Shown here: one piece after another, positions 35,306 to 48,080 of the stretch
Layout of the letters: every line of letters starts with the position of its first letter
Position numbering within the stretch: position 1 is the stretch's first letter
Source of the DNA: Aquila chrysaetos chrysaetos
Lineage: Eukaryota; Chordata; Aves; Accipitriformes; Accipitridae
Reading direction: 5' to 3'
Length of the DNA stretch: 64,000 bases
Assembly (NCBI RefSeq): GCF_900496995.4
Contig: NC_044018.1
Location: 28,364,858-28,428,857 of the forward strand
Position numbers and translations under genes: made by a program
Notes under the pieces: generated by a model
Told to the model about the DNA's origin: nothing
The model's input: the letters and a program-made list of their open reading frames with translations, nothing else
Databases searched by the model: none

Positions 35306-37528
35306 TCAAAACCAGCAGTGTAGCAACAGGAACGAGGACACTGGGATCCCTGGGCCGGCTCCTTCCACGCCCCCCTTGCAGGAGGTAGCACTCGCTGGAG
35401 TTTGTTGCCCTTCACGAAGAGCTCCGAGGCACTGCGGAGACTTGTTATTACAGCCATTTGCTGGGTGTGGAGGTTGCCACCCGATGCCTCATTGCTGTTG
35501 AACTCCGTTCACCTGTCTCCCATTTCTTCTTGCTGCCCAACTGTTTGCACACACGCGCACAGAGGAGCACTCGCTCCATGCCATAAGTATCCCAACAAAC
35601 TACAAGTTTTGCTCCTGCGAGGATCCAAATCGCCATTTACCACCCTCTACGGGACGCAGATGCTCTTCGCTCATGTGGAGGCTTTCCTGAGAAGATGGGA
35701 CTTGAGTCCCTGCTGACCCCATTGGGGAGCTCTTGCAACTGCTCACTCCTATGACAATGAGAAACCTGCTGATTTTCAGTCCAAATTCATCCATGGCTTG
35801 TTTGTTCTCGGACCAGTGTTGTCCTTTAGCTTCGATGCTTCACTCTGTCCCTGGTTTTTGCTTTCTTTCCTCTGTTCCTGTTCCACAATGATTCTCAGAT
35901 GAGCAACACAAAGCATTTCAGGTGTGATCTTCTCCATCACTTGCTTCCTATAGCCCAGACCTTTTCCATGGCTGCATCACGCCAAAGCCTCATAACCATC
36001 CCACCACCCCTTTCTTCTGCTGTGTCAGGACCTGGTTATGGTCCCCAGCCTAGTCAAAGAATTTGCGTTAGTCTTTGGGATGCAACTTTGCTCTTTCAAC
36101 CATTAGTTTAATCCCATTTCTATTACTTAGCCCAAAAGTCATACATTTCCACATGACATCCTAATGCTTTTTTCTGTTGCTGATGTCACCCCAGCATTGC
36201 ATCATCACAAAATGTCATCACCACATTCAGGCTTTTTCTGCTAAGGCTGTTAATGGAAATATTCAATGAGATTGGACGCAATTCCAAAACATAAGGAACA
36301 TTACCGATCATTTTTCTCCCTCTGTTTTGACATGAACCACCACCAAATGATGCTCTTCTCTTCCTCTTTGCTCTACTTCCAATTTCCTCCTTCTATTGAA
36401 TTCATAATTTCCTCTATTCCTTGTTGTGCTCTTCCTCAAACATGTACTAATGGCTATTGCTGGAGAGAAAAGGAGTAAACAAAGCTTTGATCTGACCCAG
36501 ACAAGGTGTGTGTTATCGTGGTCTTCATTTCACCCTGCCAAGCGAGGCTGAGAGCATGGGAGTTCCTCTGTCACCTCCTCTGGCTGTCATTTGCTGTCCC
36601 TGATGCCACGCTGTGAAGCAAGGGGAGAAATTCTATCAATCACAGGTACCAAGCTTTATTTGTTGTAGCCAAGGATCCATTTTACTCTACTACTCAATTA
36701 ATGCAAATATCCTGCTATTAAAGTGCAGCAGTCTTAGCACTGGTTTAACCCATTATCTGCCACAGCAAAAATATTGATTCTGGACCTCCACTTTGTTCCT
36801 TCAATGGCAAAGGAGCATTTGAATATTATTTCAGAAAAGGCTTTTCAAAAAATCTGTCTGTTCTCAGCAATGGGAATTAAAATCATGTTTCAAATCAATC
36901 AGAGCGTAAAAATATATTTAAAACACCAAATACACAGTTTTAAAAGTAGTTTGTATTTTTGTTACTTTTCAAAGGAAAACAAATCCATGTATGTCAGGAA
37001 AACCCAAAGAAACTTACCCAGAAGTTAACCTGTCAATGATCTGCTGTATAAAATGCCATACAGCTGAATCTTTTTTTTTTTTTTTTTTTGGCAATGTTCA
37101 AGCTAGTTACATGCCTCTTCTCCTTCAGATCTAAGCATTTAATTTATTATTTACCCTGACAATGTTTAAGACTCACATAAACTGCCCAGGGCACAAGAAT
37201 GAGTTTTAATGTCTAACAATTACCATACTCTTTCAAATAAAGTGCTTTAAATTCGCTTCTACCCACTGAATTAGTACATGTGAAGCAAATAATGACACGC
37301 TTATGGTCATATAATATATATACAGTCATATAAAGTAACATCCAAGACCCTAAATCCCAGAGCCACCAGTGCAGCGCAGCCCAGTTCAGCTTGGAGTGCA
37401 GCTGCCTCGTGCCAATGACCTGTCGATGGGCAAAAGTGACATGAAAAGAACAACCCCCATCTTCAAAATAGCGACTCACAACATAAAGACCATCCGCACT
37501 TCAGCACCCCTTGGACTCTCCGATCTCT

Positions 37529-37775
37529 GACCTGGCCAGATTCTGGTCTCAGAATGCCAGCGTTAACACAAAGTATTCTCACTAAACCAGATTTTCAGAT
37601 GGCTAAAGCAGCCTAAGTCCTCTCGAGTCAATCAGGGACGTGAATTTACCTTGTCTGCAGAGTTGTGTCATTGACTTCAATGACACTTCCAAAACTTGCA
37701 CTGTCAGGAAACCAAGCCAGTCATTCCAGATTTACACCAGGACAACTCAAATTAGAGGGCAGGATCAGCAACCCA
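37529..37775. repeat. Possible ancient sauropsid interspersed repeat
   Basis: The stretch contains CCAGATTCTGGTCTCAG, later CATTGACTTCAATGACACTT, then CCAGATTTACACCAGGACAA. These phrases resemble a widely dispersed sauropsid repeat built around 'ttgacttcaatgg' and 'ccagatttacaccag'. The family name is uncertain and the match is from memory only. Confidence 0.3.
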
Positions 37776-40365
37776 GAGATCAGAGCTGCCACAGACCAAC
37801 CTAAAACCTCGCTAAATTGATAACACTTTGTGTATTAGACCTCAACAGGAATGCTTTGAGCCAGGATTTGAAACCACCCAGCCATGCCTATCCATGAGCT
37901 CAAGACTACACAATAAAGGTCTGCAATATATATTGCACCACATATTAACCTTTATTAGCTTTGTCATGGATCTGTGATAAATAGTATGACCATGAAATCA
38001 AAATGAAAATCACTGTACAATGTGTCTCAGACCACATTGCTTCTTATGGCCTGCCGTCACTTGAGACCGTGAGGCTTTCCTTCACCTCCCGCTGTCCCAC
38101 CTCTGAGTTCTGGAGGTCCTCAGCATTATCAGGTTTGGGGTGGTCATTCTGCAAAGCACTATAGGTTCTTCAGGGTGCTGTGAAAATTCAAGACACGCCC
38201 AGATGCCTTTCCTTGACTTTGCTGCTTGGCTGCCATTTTCAGCCCATCGTGTTGCTTTGAGATACCAATTAAATGCCAAAATACTGTATGTCTTCAGAAG
38301 AAAGATGTGATTTTACAGAAATACCTTTTGAACCACTGTGTTGTCACCCAGGGCACAGTCACATGGTTCCCTAAGACAATTCATCCACCCAGGTCCGGTG
38401 AGCTTTTCATCCCACTGGGTCTCCAGGGGTCCAAAACTACACAGCCCAAACACTGTCGATGTCTCAAGACCTGGAGATCTGGAGAGGCTGCTGGGACCAA
38501 CATCCCGGGAAGTGCTCCGCAGCGTGGTGGCAAACCAAGACACCACAATGTTTCCCAACACGCCGACCCTACCCAGGGGAGGAGGGACAGAGGCAAAAGG
38601 TGATAGAGATGGGCAAAATGTTGTTTTGAAAAGTATTATTGTGTTTTCAAGGGAAGGAAGTCTCCCTTTCTGCACGCTCCCGTGCCTTCAACATCAGCCA
38701 TTCGTCACTGACGTCATGAAATGCATACTGATGCCTTTTACAGGCGTCTTGCAGTTAGTAGCAAGACATTCCCTTGTTTCAGCATTTAAACTGGAGGATT
38801 GCAACACTTACCTACTGAGTTTTTACCTTGTATAGAGGTGGGTGAAAGCAATCTGAAGGCATCCAAATCTCTGCTCCAAAGAAAGCTGAGACAGTCTGTC
38901 CCAAGAGCACAGACCTCAAATCCAGCACCTAAATTGCTTCTCCAACACGCGGCTGCAAGTGGGGAAAGTGCAGTACCTTACCTAGGAGAAAATGGAAAGA
39001 AAATCAACCTGGCTTGGATAACACCAAACCCACCAGTATTTTGGAAAACACAGTGCAGGGCAAACCGCTTCACTCCTGTAGAGAAAGGCTCACACTTGTA
39101 GGACGGAGAGGAAAAGAGCACAGCCCAGCTTGAAACCTTGGAGATCAGAGCTGAGTTTTCTGCTCTGAATTTCTTGGCCTGACTGTGTACAAACCCTCCA
39201 GATTCAGCTCCCATCTAGTACCTGCCTTGCAATGGCATGACCTACCTAGGATGCAGGCACATCATTACTTCTATGGATCTATTTATGTTTGTAGAAGTAT
39301 TTCCCAAGCATGTTTTCCTTGAGGAGGGGCCGGGAGGCTAAATCCATCCAGGAGAGCAAGAGGAGGAGGTAGGGCCAGGTGTAGTCTGGGAAAGGACCAC
39401 AGACCTTCTCAGAAGGTGGCTGGTCCTCCATGGGGGAAGCCAAACCCCCCAGCTAGTTCTGTATCTTCAAGGCTTGCAGCAAGTCCCGTTTCACAAGAGT
39501 CTGTCAAAGGGTCTGGGTGCAAGACCAGAGGCTCTTCTTCAATTTTCAGTCTGATTTTCCAGGAATACAAACAACCTAAAGAAAAGCCCACATTTCTCCA
39601 GAGACGACTCAGTGCAAGAATCTTTAGCTCCAGATCTGATGCAACAAGGGATGCTACCACCACAACTCTCTTTAAATCCTAATCAGTACATACTACCTAA
39701 ATCTTTAAGTTGAGAAATTTCTTGATGCATTTGCTCTGTGTATCAGAGGCAGAATGGGGCGAAAAACTGATTTTCCAGTTCACCAGGGTAATCAGCTGTT
39801 CACATGTTGTCACCAATATTTTGCTTTGCAAAGTCTTGGGCTCTTGGAGCCAGGTGATTATGTGAGAATTTAGGCTTTTAAGAGTTTCCAGATTCCTCTC
39901 TGTTATGTTCTTTACGGCATTTATAGGTGCTTTGGAGCCTGGTTGTGCTTTCAGTCCCCCTCTGCCTTGATGCAACTCAACCACCTCTCACCCCAGAGCT
40001 GGCCGCTGCTCTCCAGCCAGCTCTGTGCCCTCCCGTCCCAGCAGCACGCACAGCAGGATGGCATTGCCAAGGGAAAGAGGGGAAGATTGCTTTCCCGGTG
40101 GCAGCTCTCTCCCCACATCATTTCAGCATTTGTTCCCAAGCGTGCTCCTTGCAATCTTGAAAGGAGACTGCACGGGCGAAGAAGACATTTCCACGGCAAA
40201 CACATCTCAAGAGGAAAAACACCACTGACCCAAACACAGCTCTGTCTGAATCCTGAGGACACTGATAAACGGCTGCTGGCCAATAAGAATTCAAAGTATT
40301 TATCTAGATGAGCAGAAATGAAGCCTCTTAATGTTGCTGATGCAGGTGGTTTTGCTGGAAAGGGC

Positions 40366-40440
40366 TAGACCTGAAAATCAGGACACCAGGGTTTCAAGCC
40401 CAGCTTTCTCACTGTGTGATCTCATACAGATCTTTTTTCT
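40366..40440 (+). repeat. MIR-like SINE remnant
   Basis: GCTAGACCTGAAAATCAGG, ACACCAGGGTTTCAAGCC, CAGCTTTCTCACTGTGTGA, then TCTCATACAGATC. This follows the MIR core order 'agacctgggttcaaatcccagctc.gccac..gctgtgtgacct.gggcaagtc'. Just beyond, ATTATTATCCCCATG (40470-40484) looks like an antisense MIR 3' end, so the copy may be rearranged or two copies may meet. Confidence 0.5.
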
Positions 40441-43400
40441 AACCAGCCCTTTGCTTTCCCTGATACACATTATTATCCCCATGTGATGATTTAATGATGA
40501 TTTCAGTGCAAATTAATTATTAAGGATGCTGGCATTTCCACTGCAGACCAGCCCCAAAGCATTTGCATCCACTTGTACGCCTTAGACACCATCAAGTAAT
40601 TTCTAAGCAAAGAGCAGAGCAATGCTGTTATTAAACATTAACACTATTCAGCATTTAAATAGCATCATCCCTGTTTACAGGCTCACAGGTCACTGTGACC
40701 ACCCAGCTCAGCACAGCAGCCACCAAGGGCTGGAGGACAGCTTCAGAACCAGCTTCTCAAGCCGAAGCGTTGGGACATGGGCATGGAGACATCCCCGAAG
40801 GCAAACTCAGTCTCCCTGCGGAGGGGGGGGTTGCTCCAAAGCTGGGTCAAGTTACCAGGGGAAGCAAAAGCCTCGTAGCTCCTGGGCTGGAGGAGGTGGA
40901 AACATCATCAGCCTCAGGCCAGCAGAGTAATCCCTCGCCTTTAAAGACAGCGCAAGCAGATGGTGGGTTAGATAAGAGAAATCCTTGAAAGCCCTGTCTG
41001 AAACACCTGTACAGAGACATCACCTTGCCCTAGAAAGTGGTGAGGCTTTGTGCTAATCCCACCACTTTCCCTACCACCACAGCAAGAAGCAGCCCCAGAA
41101 CTCAGGATGAGGACGGAAAAGTTTGCTACTTCTTGCTCTACTTTTAATTCCCAGTGTATATTATTTTTTTCCCTATCAATGGCTTGCTGCAAACTCCCAA
41201 AGCTGAGCCAGCAAGAAACATCCTTTCTCCTTAAAACAAACTAAACCAAACTTTCTCCTCTGGCCATCTAATCCCAACTAATCACAGATTCCAGCAGAAC
41301 TAGTTGTCTCCTGTTACTATTATTATTCCTGCTGGTATCATTGTGCCAGTTTTAAGGTCCTTGGTCAAGATACAGAGCCAGGTGAGGGAGGAAAAACAAA
41401 AACCTGGCTGGTCTGGGTCTCAGCAGCATTTATAATCTGAACTTGGCTGCCTGCAATACCATCTGCCAGGCTTTGAGGTCCAACATGGAGTTGAACTCAT
41501 CAGAAATCTGGGCTGCCATGGAAATGACAAATTAATAGCAGCCCCGTGCGGGCTCAGAAAATGAAATCAGCAAACTGGGGACGACAGGGACCAACACACG
41601 TATTCAGTTAATAACACACACGCCTCCATGGGTGAGGCAGAGCCTCAGGAGGGCCCTGGGCAAGGATGAGGCACCAGCTGCCTTCCTCCCACCCAGGTGC
41701 CCTGCACCCCAACCCAGCAGTTGGCTTGGGTCCCTATCCCCCTCCAGCACATCATCCCAAGCCACGTGGCCCCGCGATTGAGTGGTAGATGCAGGCGATT
41801 TTTGGTTGTGTTTGTCTGCCGACACCAGCGAAGAAGAGGAGGAGGAGGAGAAGGAGGGAGACGATTAAACCTGTCCTCCTTGCAAAAAGCCTCCTCGTCT
41901 TCTTTCCTCCAAAAGCCTAGGGGTGAAATAAGGCATGCGTGACCCCACCACGTAGGTGTCCGTCTGTCAGCAGGGACCTGCATAATGCCTTCTCAAGGTC
42001 TTGCCCAATTCAGTTCAATTTGACACATCAAAGGCACTTTCAGTTCGTACAAGCTCCTTGGAGGGCATGCAGCTAGGGAGAGGAAAAGGAGCCTTCCCAA
42101 CCCCTGCCCAACGTGGTTAGACATCAGAGAAGCCAAGCCCCAGTGAGGAAAGTCTAGCAAACAGCCTCGGGAAAATAGGTTTTGAATGGCATGTTGTTAG
42201 AGAAACCTCTTGTTTCTCTCCGGAAGTTTTCCCCATCATTTCCAGCCTTATTTGATTATATCTCCTAGTCAGCTGGAAGATTTTGCTAGGAGGTTATTAC
42301 CCACAGTTGGGAACCTGGGAGAGCGTCTTTCGTCTCAACACTGCTTTTCAGCTAAAGCGAGGCGTGTGGCGGAGGAGCTGCCAGTAAATGCAGCCACCTC
42401 CGAGGGAGATCTGTGGCGGGCACATTGCAAAAGGGTTTGGAGGATGGGAACAAGGAGCATTTGATGCAGCTGGAGCCACAGACACGGCTTAAGGGAAGTA
42501 GCAAGCAATTACTCCAGCTGGAATCTGGCCAGGGTGTCTTGAAATACCAGCTTGCAAAACTTTCACCAAAACACGCCAACGGACCAGGTGTTTCTAGGAT
42601 AACAGATCTGGTCTTTAAGTCTGCAATCTTCCCCGGGATCAGCAGAACCAGGAGAAAACCATTATCAGGAATTAACACTGTAACGGATCCTCAGTCCCTC
42701 GAGACTCTCTGGGTCTGTTTGCTGAGCTCAGGACTTTGGGTATGGCTGGAGGAGAAAGGCTCATTTATTTTTGGCTCTGGAGGAAGAATTCCCCTCTTCT
42801 TGCTCTGAAGAGGAAGCCCTCCTAGCCTTTGACCCCACAGGATTTGTGCAAGTCTGACTGCACCCACCAGAAGGCAGCAGTGAATGCAATTTTTTAGTGC
42901 TTTTTAAATTTAAAGAGGGATTTAAATGATTTTACCAATCTCCTGCATGTAGAGCTTTGCTCACCACGTGCCAGAGTGTGACCGCTTCTGCAGAGACGCG
43001 TGGCAGCCACGGATAAATAACCCCAGCCTGGGCTCGCTGCATTAGGCATGGAGAGGTGGCATCACTTGAGAAAGGCAAGATGCAATCAACCAAGCAAGGA
43101 GAGCAGATCTGGCACCCAAACCCGTTTCAAAAAAAAAAAAAAATCCTGGCACAAGGCTGCAAGGACTACGAGGAAACCAAGAATTCATTGTTAAGTGTCA
43201 CCGGAGCCTTTTTCTGCCCCAAAACCTCAGTCCCCAACAGCTCTGTGTTGCACAGAGCTGAAAGCCTCCCCCCTCCGCTCCCTGCCAACCAAGGATTTGC
43301 AGCTGGACAGATTTAGGATGGAAAGCAGCACCATGGGAACATGAAAGGAGACGTGTAAACATGGCCCGTGTCCATGCAAAGCCTGTGGCTTTATGCTGGC

Positions 43401-44272
43401 ATTCCCAAGAGCAAAATCATTGACCTCATTGAGCAATAGCTTGAAAGGCAAAAAGAAAAGAAAAAGACCCGAGATGACAGGGGTAGCATATACCCTCCCT
43501 GGCTACAGGCAGCAAGCACCCCCCAACTGCCAACCCACACCAGATGCTCTGTAAGGAGCAGCAAAGCAGAAAGGCAGCAAAGAGGTCCACAGCCAGGCTC
43601 CGCAGCGATCAGCCTGCTTTATCCAATCTACGCCATGGCATTCAGCCTCCGTGCAGGCACCTCGAAGAAGCCCCGGTTTCTCTAGGGCTCCCCGGCTAGG
43701 CAAAGCATGCCCCAAACCCTGCCCTGCTCCTGCAATTGCAGGACAATTGCAAGCCACTTGTTTCCTGGACTTGAGCTGTCTTGACAGCCTGGGAGCAGCT
43801 CCAGGTGCTTAACTTTTCTTTACATTTCAACATCCCGTGTAAATTGAATGCACTGGGAGCCCGGCCCCAGGAGAGCTCCTCCAGCCTGACACCAGCAACA
43901 AGACGTTTCAAACAAAAATACAGTCCTCTCCAGTCTGCAAGTACACGGAGGAAGGCAATATTAACTACACCCCTGCTAACGAAACACTCAAAACCTGGCG
44001 AGAGGTAGTAAAAGGGAAAAGCAGAGGAGGGAGCATAGCATCGTTATGCAACTGCGTTATCTAACGACCACAGAGACACCCTATAGGGGCTCTTTGTTTG
44101 CAGAGGGAAGGAGAAAGAAATGCCACCAATATCTGAGTCACTGGTTCACCAAGAGGCTCCGAAGTTATTTTCAGATGGAAACTTTTCCAGTTTCACATGA
44201 TAATTTGGGAGGACTGGCTAATTCCCTGGCTCCACCCACCGCCTTGTAACACAGCTCCCTGCTGCTCTTGCA

Positions 44273-44282
44273 TATATAGATA
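44273..44282 (+). promoter_or_regulatory. AQP5 TATA box
   Basis: TATATAGATA at 44273-44282, about 100 bases before the AQP5 start codon; the predicted transcription start is near 44303. The same ten bases form the AQP2 TATA region. Confidence 0.7.
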
Positions 44283-44377
44283 GGTATGGCCCTACAACTG
44301 GGTGCAGACAGAAGAGCCTGGAGACAGAGGAAACCTAAACTTTCTTCCTTCCTAGCCGCCCTCCACCCGCTCCCACC

Positions 44378-44740
44378 ATGAAGAAGGAAATATTAACCCT
44401 GGCCTTTGTTCGATCCGTCTTTGTTGAGTTTATCTCCACGCTCATCTTCGTCTTCATCGGCCTCGGCTCAGCCCTGAAGTGGCCGTCCGCCCTCCCCAGC
44501 ATCCTTCAGATTGCGCTGGCATTTGGCCTGGCCATCGGTACGTTGGTGCAGGCGTTTGGCCACATCAGTGGAGCCCACATCAACCCAGCGGTGACCATCG
44601 CCTTCTTTGTCGGGAACCAGATCTCCTTCCTCCGGACACTCTTCTACGTGATCGCCCAACTGGTCGGGGCCATCGCCGGGGCTGGCATCCTCTATGGCGT
44701 GACACCGGTCAATACCCGTGGCAACCTGGCCATCAACGCG
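44378..44740 (+). CDS. AQP5: AQP5 exon 1 (residues 1-121)
   Basis: 121 codons, exactly as in AQP2. It encodes helices 1-3 and [20 protein letters not shown], and ends ..NLAINA before GTAAGT. Confidence 0.96.
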
Positions 44741-47441
44741 GTAAGTCTCCCTACCTGGAGATAGTTCACCTTGCCGTGCGGGCTTTCCTTTCCCTCTGAG
44801 CAAGGAGCTGGTGCCAGCGCCAACCCGGAGAGCCAAATCCGTAAGGATGGTTGGTCTTGGCACATCATCCTGCGTGCACAGAGGGATGGGAATGGGATAG
44901 GAGCAAACACCGACATAGCCAGCAGAGTATTGACATGACAGCTTTATTGTGTGGGGTAATGAATGGTATGTTTTTTTCCTCCTTTAATAAGTGCTTCCTT
45001 TATCCTAAGGGCCTGAGTGAGTCACCCGCACCATTGAGATGTTCTTGACTGCAGCCTCTCCACCTGGAGATCAGTGCTGGGATAGGAGCTGCGCCAGGAC
45101 AGAGGGGGAGGGCAAGGAGCAGAGCACAGTCACACCAGTATGGGCAGGGGGAGCAGAAGCCCACTGTAACCAGTGCACTGGGGGAAGCTGGGAAATGGAG
45201 GTGGATGGAGAGAGGTGGTGGAGAAGAGCTGAAGAAGGAGCAATACACGGGAGGGTGCGGAGCGGCTGTGAGCGGCAGGGGCTGCTCTTGGAGGAGGAGG
45301 GGAGACAGTGGAACCCTCTGAGATAAGCGGGGACGAGAAGCATGTCTCAAACCCTTGGGGAAGTGCTAGGAAACCACCTGAAATGGGAGCGGTGGAGCTA
45401 CTGCTCCAACCACGGCCAGGTTTGGACCCCTCAGAGCAGCACAGGCACGTTGCAGAGGGTTCAATCGCTAGGGTGAGGTGCTGCTATGCATCTTACTCCC
45501 ATATGCTCCATGTCCCAAACCAGTCAGCTTTAGCTAAAAAAAAAAAACAGGCTGTGATGGCTTGAGTTGCTTTGCCCTTCCCATGCCCAGTGGGGTCGAG
45601 TCCATCTGACAGTCCCCAGTGGTTAGCACAGAGGTACTGGGACAACAACAGCCTGTCTTACCCCCATGGCTGCACCCCAGCCTTCATCCCAACCCTCACC
45701 CTTCATCCCACACCCCTCCGCAGTGGCTGCTGGCTGCTCCCCAGCCTCCTGGGGAGGTGCTGCACAAAGTGGAGGGGAGAAGAGTCAGGATACGACAGCT
45801 TGCAAGGATCAAGGGGGGAAAAAAGGGACAAATCAGCATGGGATTTGGTGGGAAAGCACTAAGTGCTGCAGAGACAAGCAAGCAGAGAGAGATATGGAGA
45901 GCCCCAGGGGAGAGACAGATTTTGGAGCATTAAACACAAAGAAAGATCATTTCTTCCCTTTCAGGGAAAGGAGCAGTGAGCCCAAGCAGTGGCCAGCACG
46001 GCACCTCGTGCCCCAGGGCTGGGCAGGGGACCTGAGGGGGGGCTTCTCGTGCATGGCTTTGCAACCCAAATCCACCAGCAAAGCACCTAAGAGCCCTCCT
46101 GGTGATGCTTAGCCCCAGGGGTGGTTAATTATTGTTGCTTTCAATGGTTCGCAGCTCAACAACAACACGACCCCAGGCCAAGCCCTTGTGGTGGAGATCA
46201 TCCTCACCTTCCAGCTGGCCGCGTGCATCTTTGCGTCCACGGACAACCGGAGGAATGGCAACGTGGGCTCCCCAGCACTGTCCATTGGCCTCTCCGTTGC
46301 TGTAGGCCACTTGGTGGGGGTGAGTGTCCAGGAAGGACAGGGCAGAGGGTCCTGCTAGGACAGGGGTCCCCAAAATACTCTCGTGCGGTTGGTCCCAGAG
46401 GGAGCTGCGTTGGGAGAGCCAGCACGGGACATATCGGGGCTCCTTCTCCATGATGATGTGTGGACCTCCACCTCTCTGCAAGAGAGACAGCACCAGGGGC
46501 CATTTTGGTCCCTGCTCCTGAAAAGCTGCTCGTATCTGCTAAGCAATATGATGCATCTTAACCCAGTCTCCTTTCCACACTGACAGATCTACTTCACTGG
46601 CTGCTCCATGAATCCAGCCCGGTCCTTTGGGCCTGCGGTCATCGTGAGGAAGTTCAGCCCAGCACATTGGGTGAGCATCAGCAGCATGCCAGGACGGGCT
46701 GGCCAAGAAGCTGCCAGGGCCAGATGCCGGCAACGAGGGGAGAGGGCAGCGATTGCCATGGTGATTACAGGGCTGGGTGTTTCAGAGCCCATCCCAGGCC
46801 CGAAAGGATAAAAGGGGGCTGGAGAACAAGAAAGGTTGTCCCCCTTGATGCGTGGGGAAAAAGTTATCCCCATGGCACAGAGCCAGCAAGGGGACAAGCA
46901 TAAACCCCTCATGCAATGGTGCATGCTGAGCTAGGGCATCATCCGAAGTCAACAAAACCCACAGAGAAGCCCAGCCTAGGCTCGCCCAGCACTGCCTGCA
47001 AGCTCAGACCCAGCCTTGCAGAGCAAGCTTGGTGCCTCCTTTCCAGGACACCACATCTTTGCACTCATAAGGAGCTTGATGTCTTCAGCAAGCAACGGTT
47101 GAGGGGATTTCAGCCCAAGAAGTCTACAGGAAACTGTATTTGTATCTCTCCATGGGCTAGGAGATGCGGAGCAGCAAGGGATGCCGCTGTGATGCCTGGA
47201 CCTGGTGCACCAGCCCCCAAGACCTGCTCTCACCCTCTCCCTTGTTGCTTTCTAGGTGTTCTGGGTTGGACCCATCCTCGGGGCTTGCTTGGCCTCTCTG
47301 CTCTACTTCTACATCCTCGTCCCCTACTGCATGAACATGTCAGATAGGATTGCCATCATCAAGGGCACCTATGAGTCAGAGGAGGAGTGGGAAGAGCAGA
47401 GAGAAGAGAGGAAGAAGTCCATGGAGTTGACTCCACCGTAG
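44378..47441 (+). CDS. AQP5: AQP5, aquaporin-5, 4 exons
   Basis: AQP5 is the apical water channel of secretory epithelia (salivary, lacrimal and airway glands in mammals). Coding exons are 44378-44740, 46155-46319, 46587-46670 and 47256-47441, all GT-AG and phase 0, giving 265 residues, the same length as human. The start MKKE has a strong CCCACCATGA context and matches the family. NPA boxes are at 69-71 and 185-187, and the filter is F49/H173/C182/R188. AQP5 rather than AQP2 is indicated by [24 protein letters not shown] and the tail [16 protein letters not shown]. The C-terminal PKA-type site is Ser259 where human has Thr259. The loop D site of human (RRTS, Ser156) reads RRNG here. It lies 9 kb downstream of AQP2 in the same direction, as in mammals. 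Confidence 0.96.
46155..46319 (+). CDS. AQP5: AQP5 exon 2 (residues 122-176)
   Basis: 55 codons with [34 protein letters not shown] and [10 protein letters not shown]124 and N125 each begin a glycosylation sequon; H173 is the filter histidine. Donor GTGAGT. Confidence 0.96.
46587..46670 (+). CDS. AQP5: AQP5 exon 3 (residues 177-204)
   Basis: 28 codons, [20 protein letters not shown] then RKFSPAHW, with the second NPA box. It is one codon longer than the AQP2 exon, as also in mammals. Donor GTGAGC. Confidence 0.96.
47256..47441 (+). CDS. AQP5: AQP5 exon 4 (residues 205-265, stop)
   Basis: Encodes helix 6 ([20 protein letters not shown]) and the tail [20 protein letters not shown] with [10 protein letters not shown] at the end. 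RKKS keeps the basic PKA-type consensus. The acceptor is TTTCTAG. Confidence 0.96.
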   Translation: MFWVGPILGACLASLLYFYILVPYCMNMSDRIAIIKGTYESEEEWEEQREERKKSMELTPP

Positions 47442-48074
47442 GAACAGTTGGAAAAAGCCAAGCAAAAGGAGGGGAGGAAGCCCCACACATGGGCTCATGT
47501 GTGCACCAAAGCCAGACAATGAACACATCCAGCTACAGTAGACTCTTAAGCAAAAGTCTTATAACTCAAAGACCATCTGTGATTAAGAAAGAAAGGAGTA
47601 TTGAAGTGTCTGTGTATATAATCCCTCTATGTGAATGCGAGCGCTAGAACCTCTCCTAGCTTAACTGCAGCCAGCTAAGCCCAGCAAAGGAGTCTCAGCC
47701 CAGGGCAGCCTCTCAGCTGTGGTTTTACACCCGCTCAGCTGCATCCCTGCCCTCCTAGGTGCGAGTTTTGCACAATTTTCAGAGGCCTGAGACCGCACGT
47801 TCTGGCACACACAGGATTTCACCCCTGCATCTGATTGCCCAGGGGAGGGAAATACCATGTAGATACCAGCAAAGAAGAATGACCGCTTTGGGCATGTGGG
47901 TGCAGCAAAATCCCCAGCTTGCTTTCTGCCACAGGGCCCACGCTGCTCATAGATGCTCTTTCATGCATTAACTGGTGCTGGTGAGTTCTATTTATTCATG
48001 GCTGCAGAAAAAAAACCCGTGATTTTTTTGATTTTGTGTTGAGATCTTTGTAATATAGTATATTATTTATTGTG

Positions 48075-48080
48075 AATAAA
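48075..48080 (+). terminator. AQP5 poly(A) signal (AATAAA)
   Basis: Canonical AATAAA 634 bases after the AQP5 stop, following an AT-rich stretch (48000-48075). It gives a 3' UTR of about 0.65 kb. Confidence 0.65.

Larger units (their letters stand above)
35320..44200. other. AQP2-AQP5 intergenic spacer, no gene recognised
   Basis: About 9 kb between the tandem aquaporins. I find no open frame with a recognisable domain and no third aquaporin copy. It contains a T19 tract (37071-37089), a possible ancient interspersed repeat (37529-37775) and a SINE-like remnant (40366-40440). The 38.3-44.2 kb part is more GC-rich than the 35.8-37.4 kb part, which is AT-rich. Confidence 0.5.

Noticed and set aside
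44468-44863. A 131-codon open frame on the minus strand opposite AQP5 exon 1
   Set aside because: It is a shadow of the conserved GC-rich aquaporin exon on the other strand and has no domain of its own.
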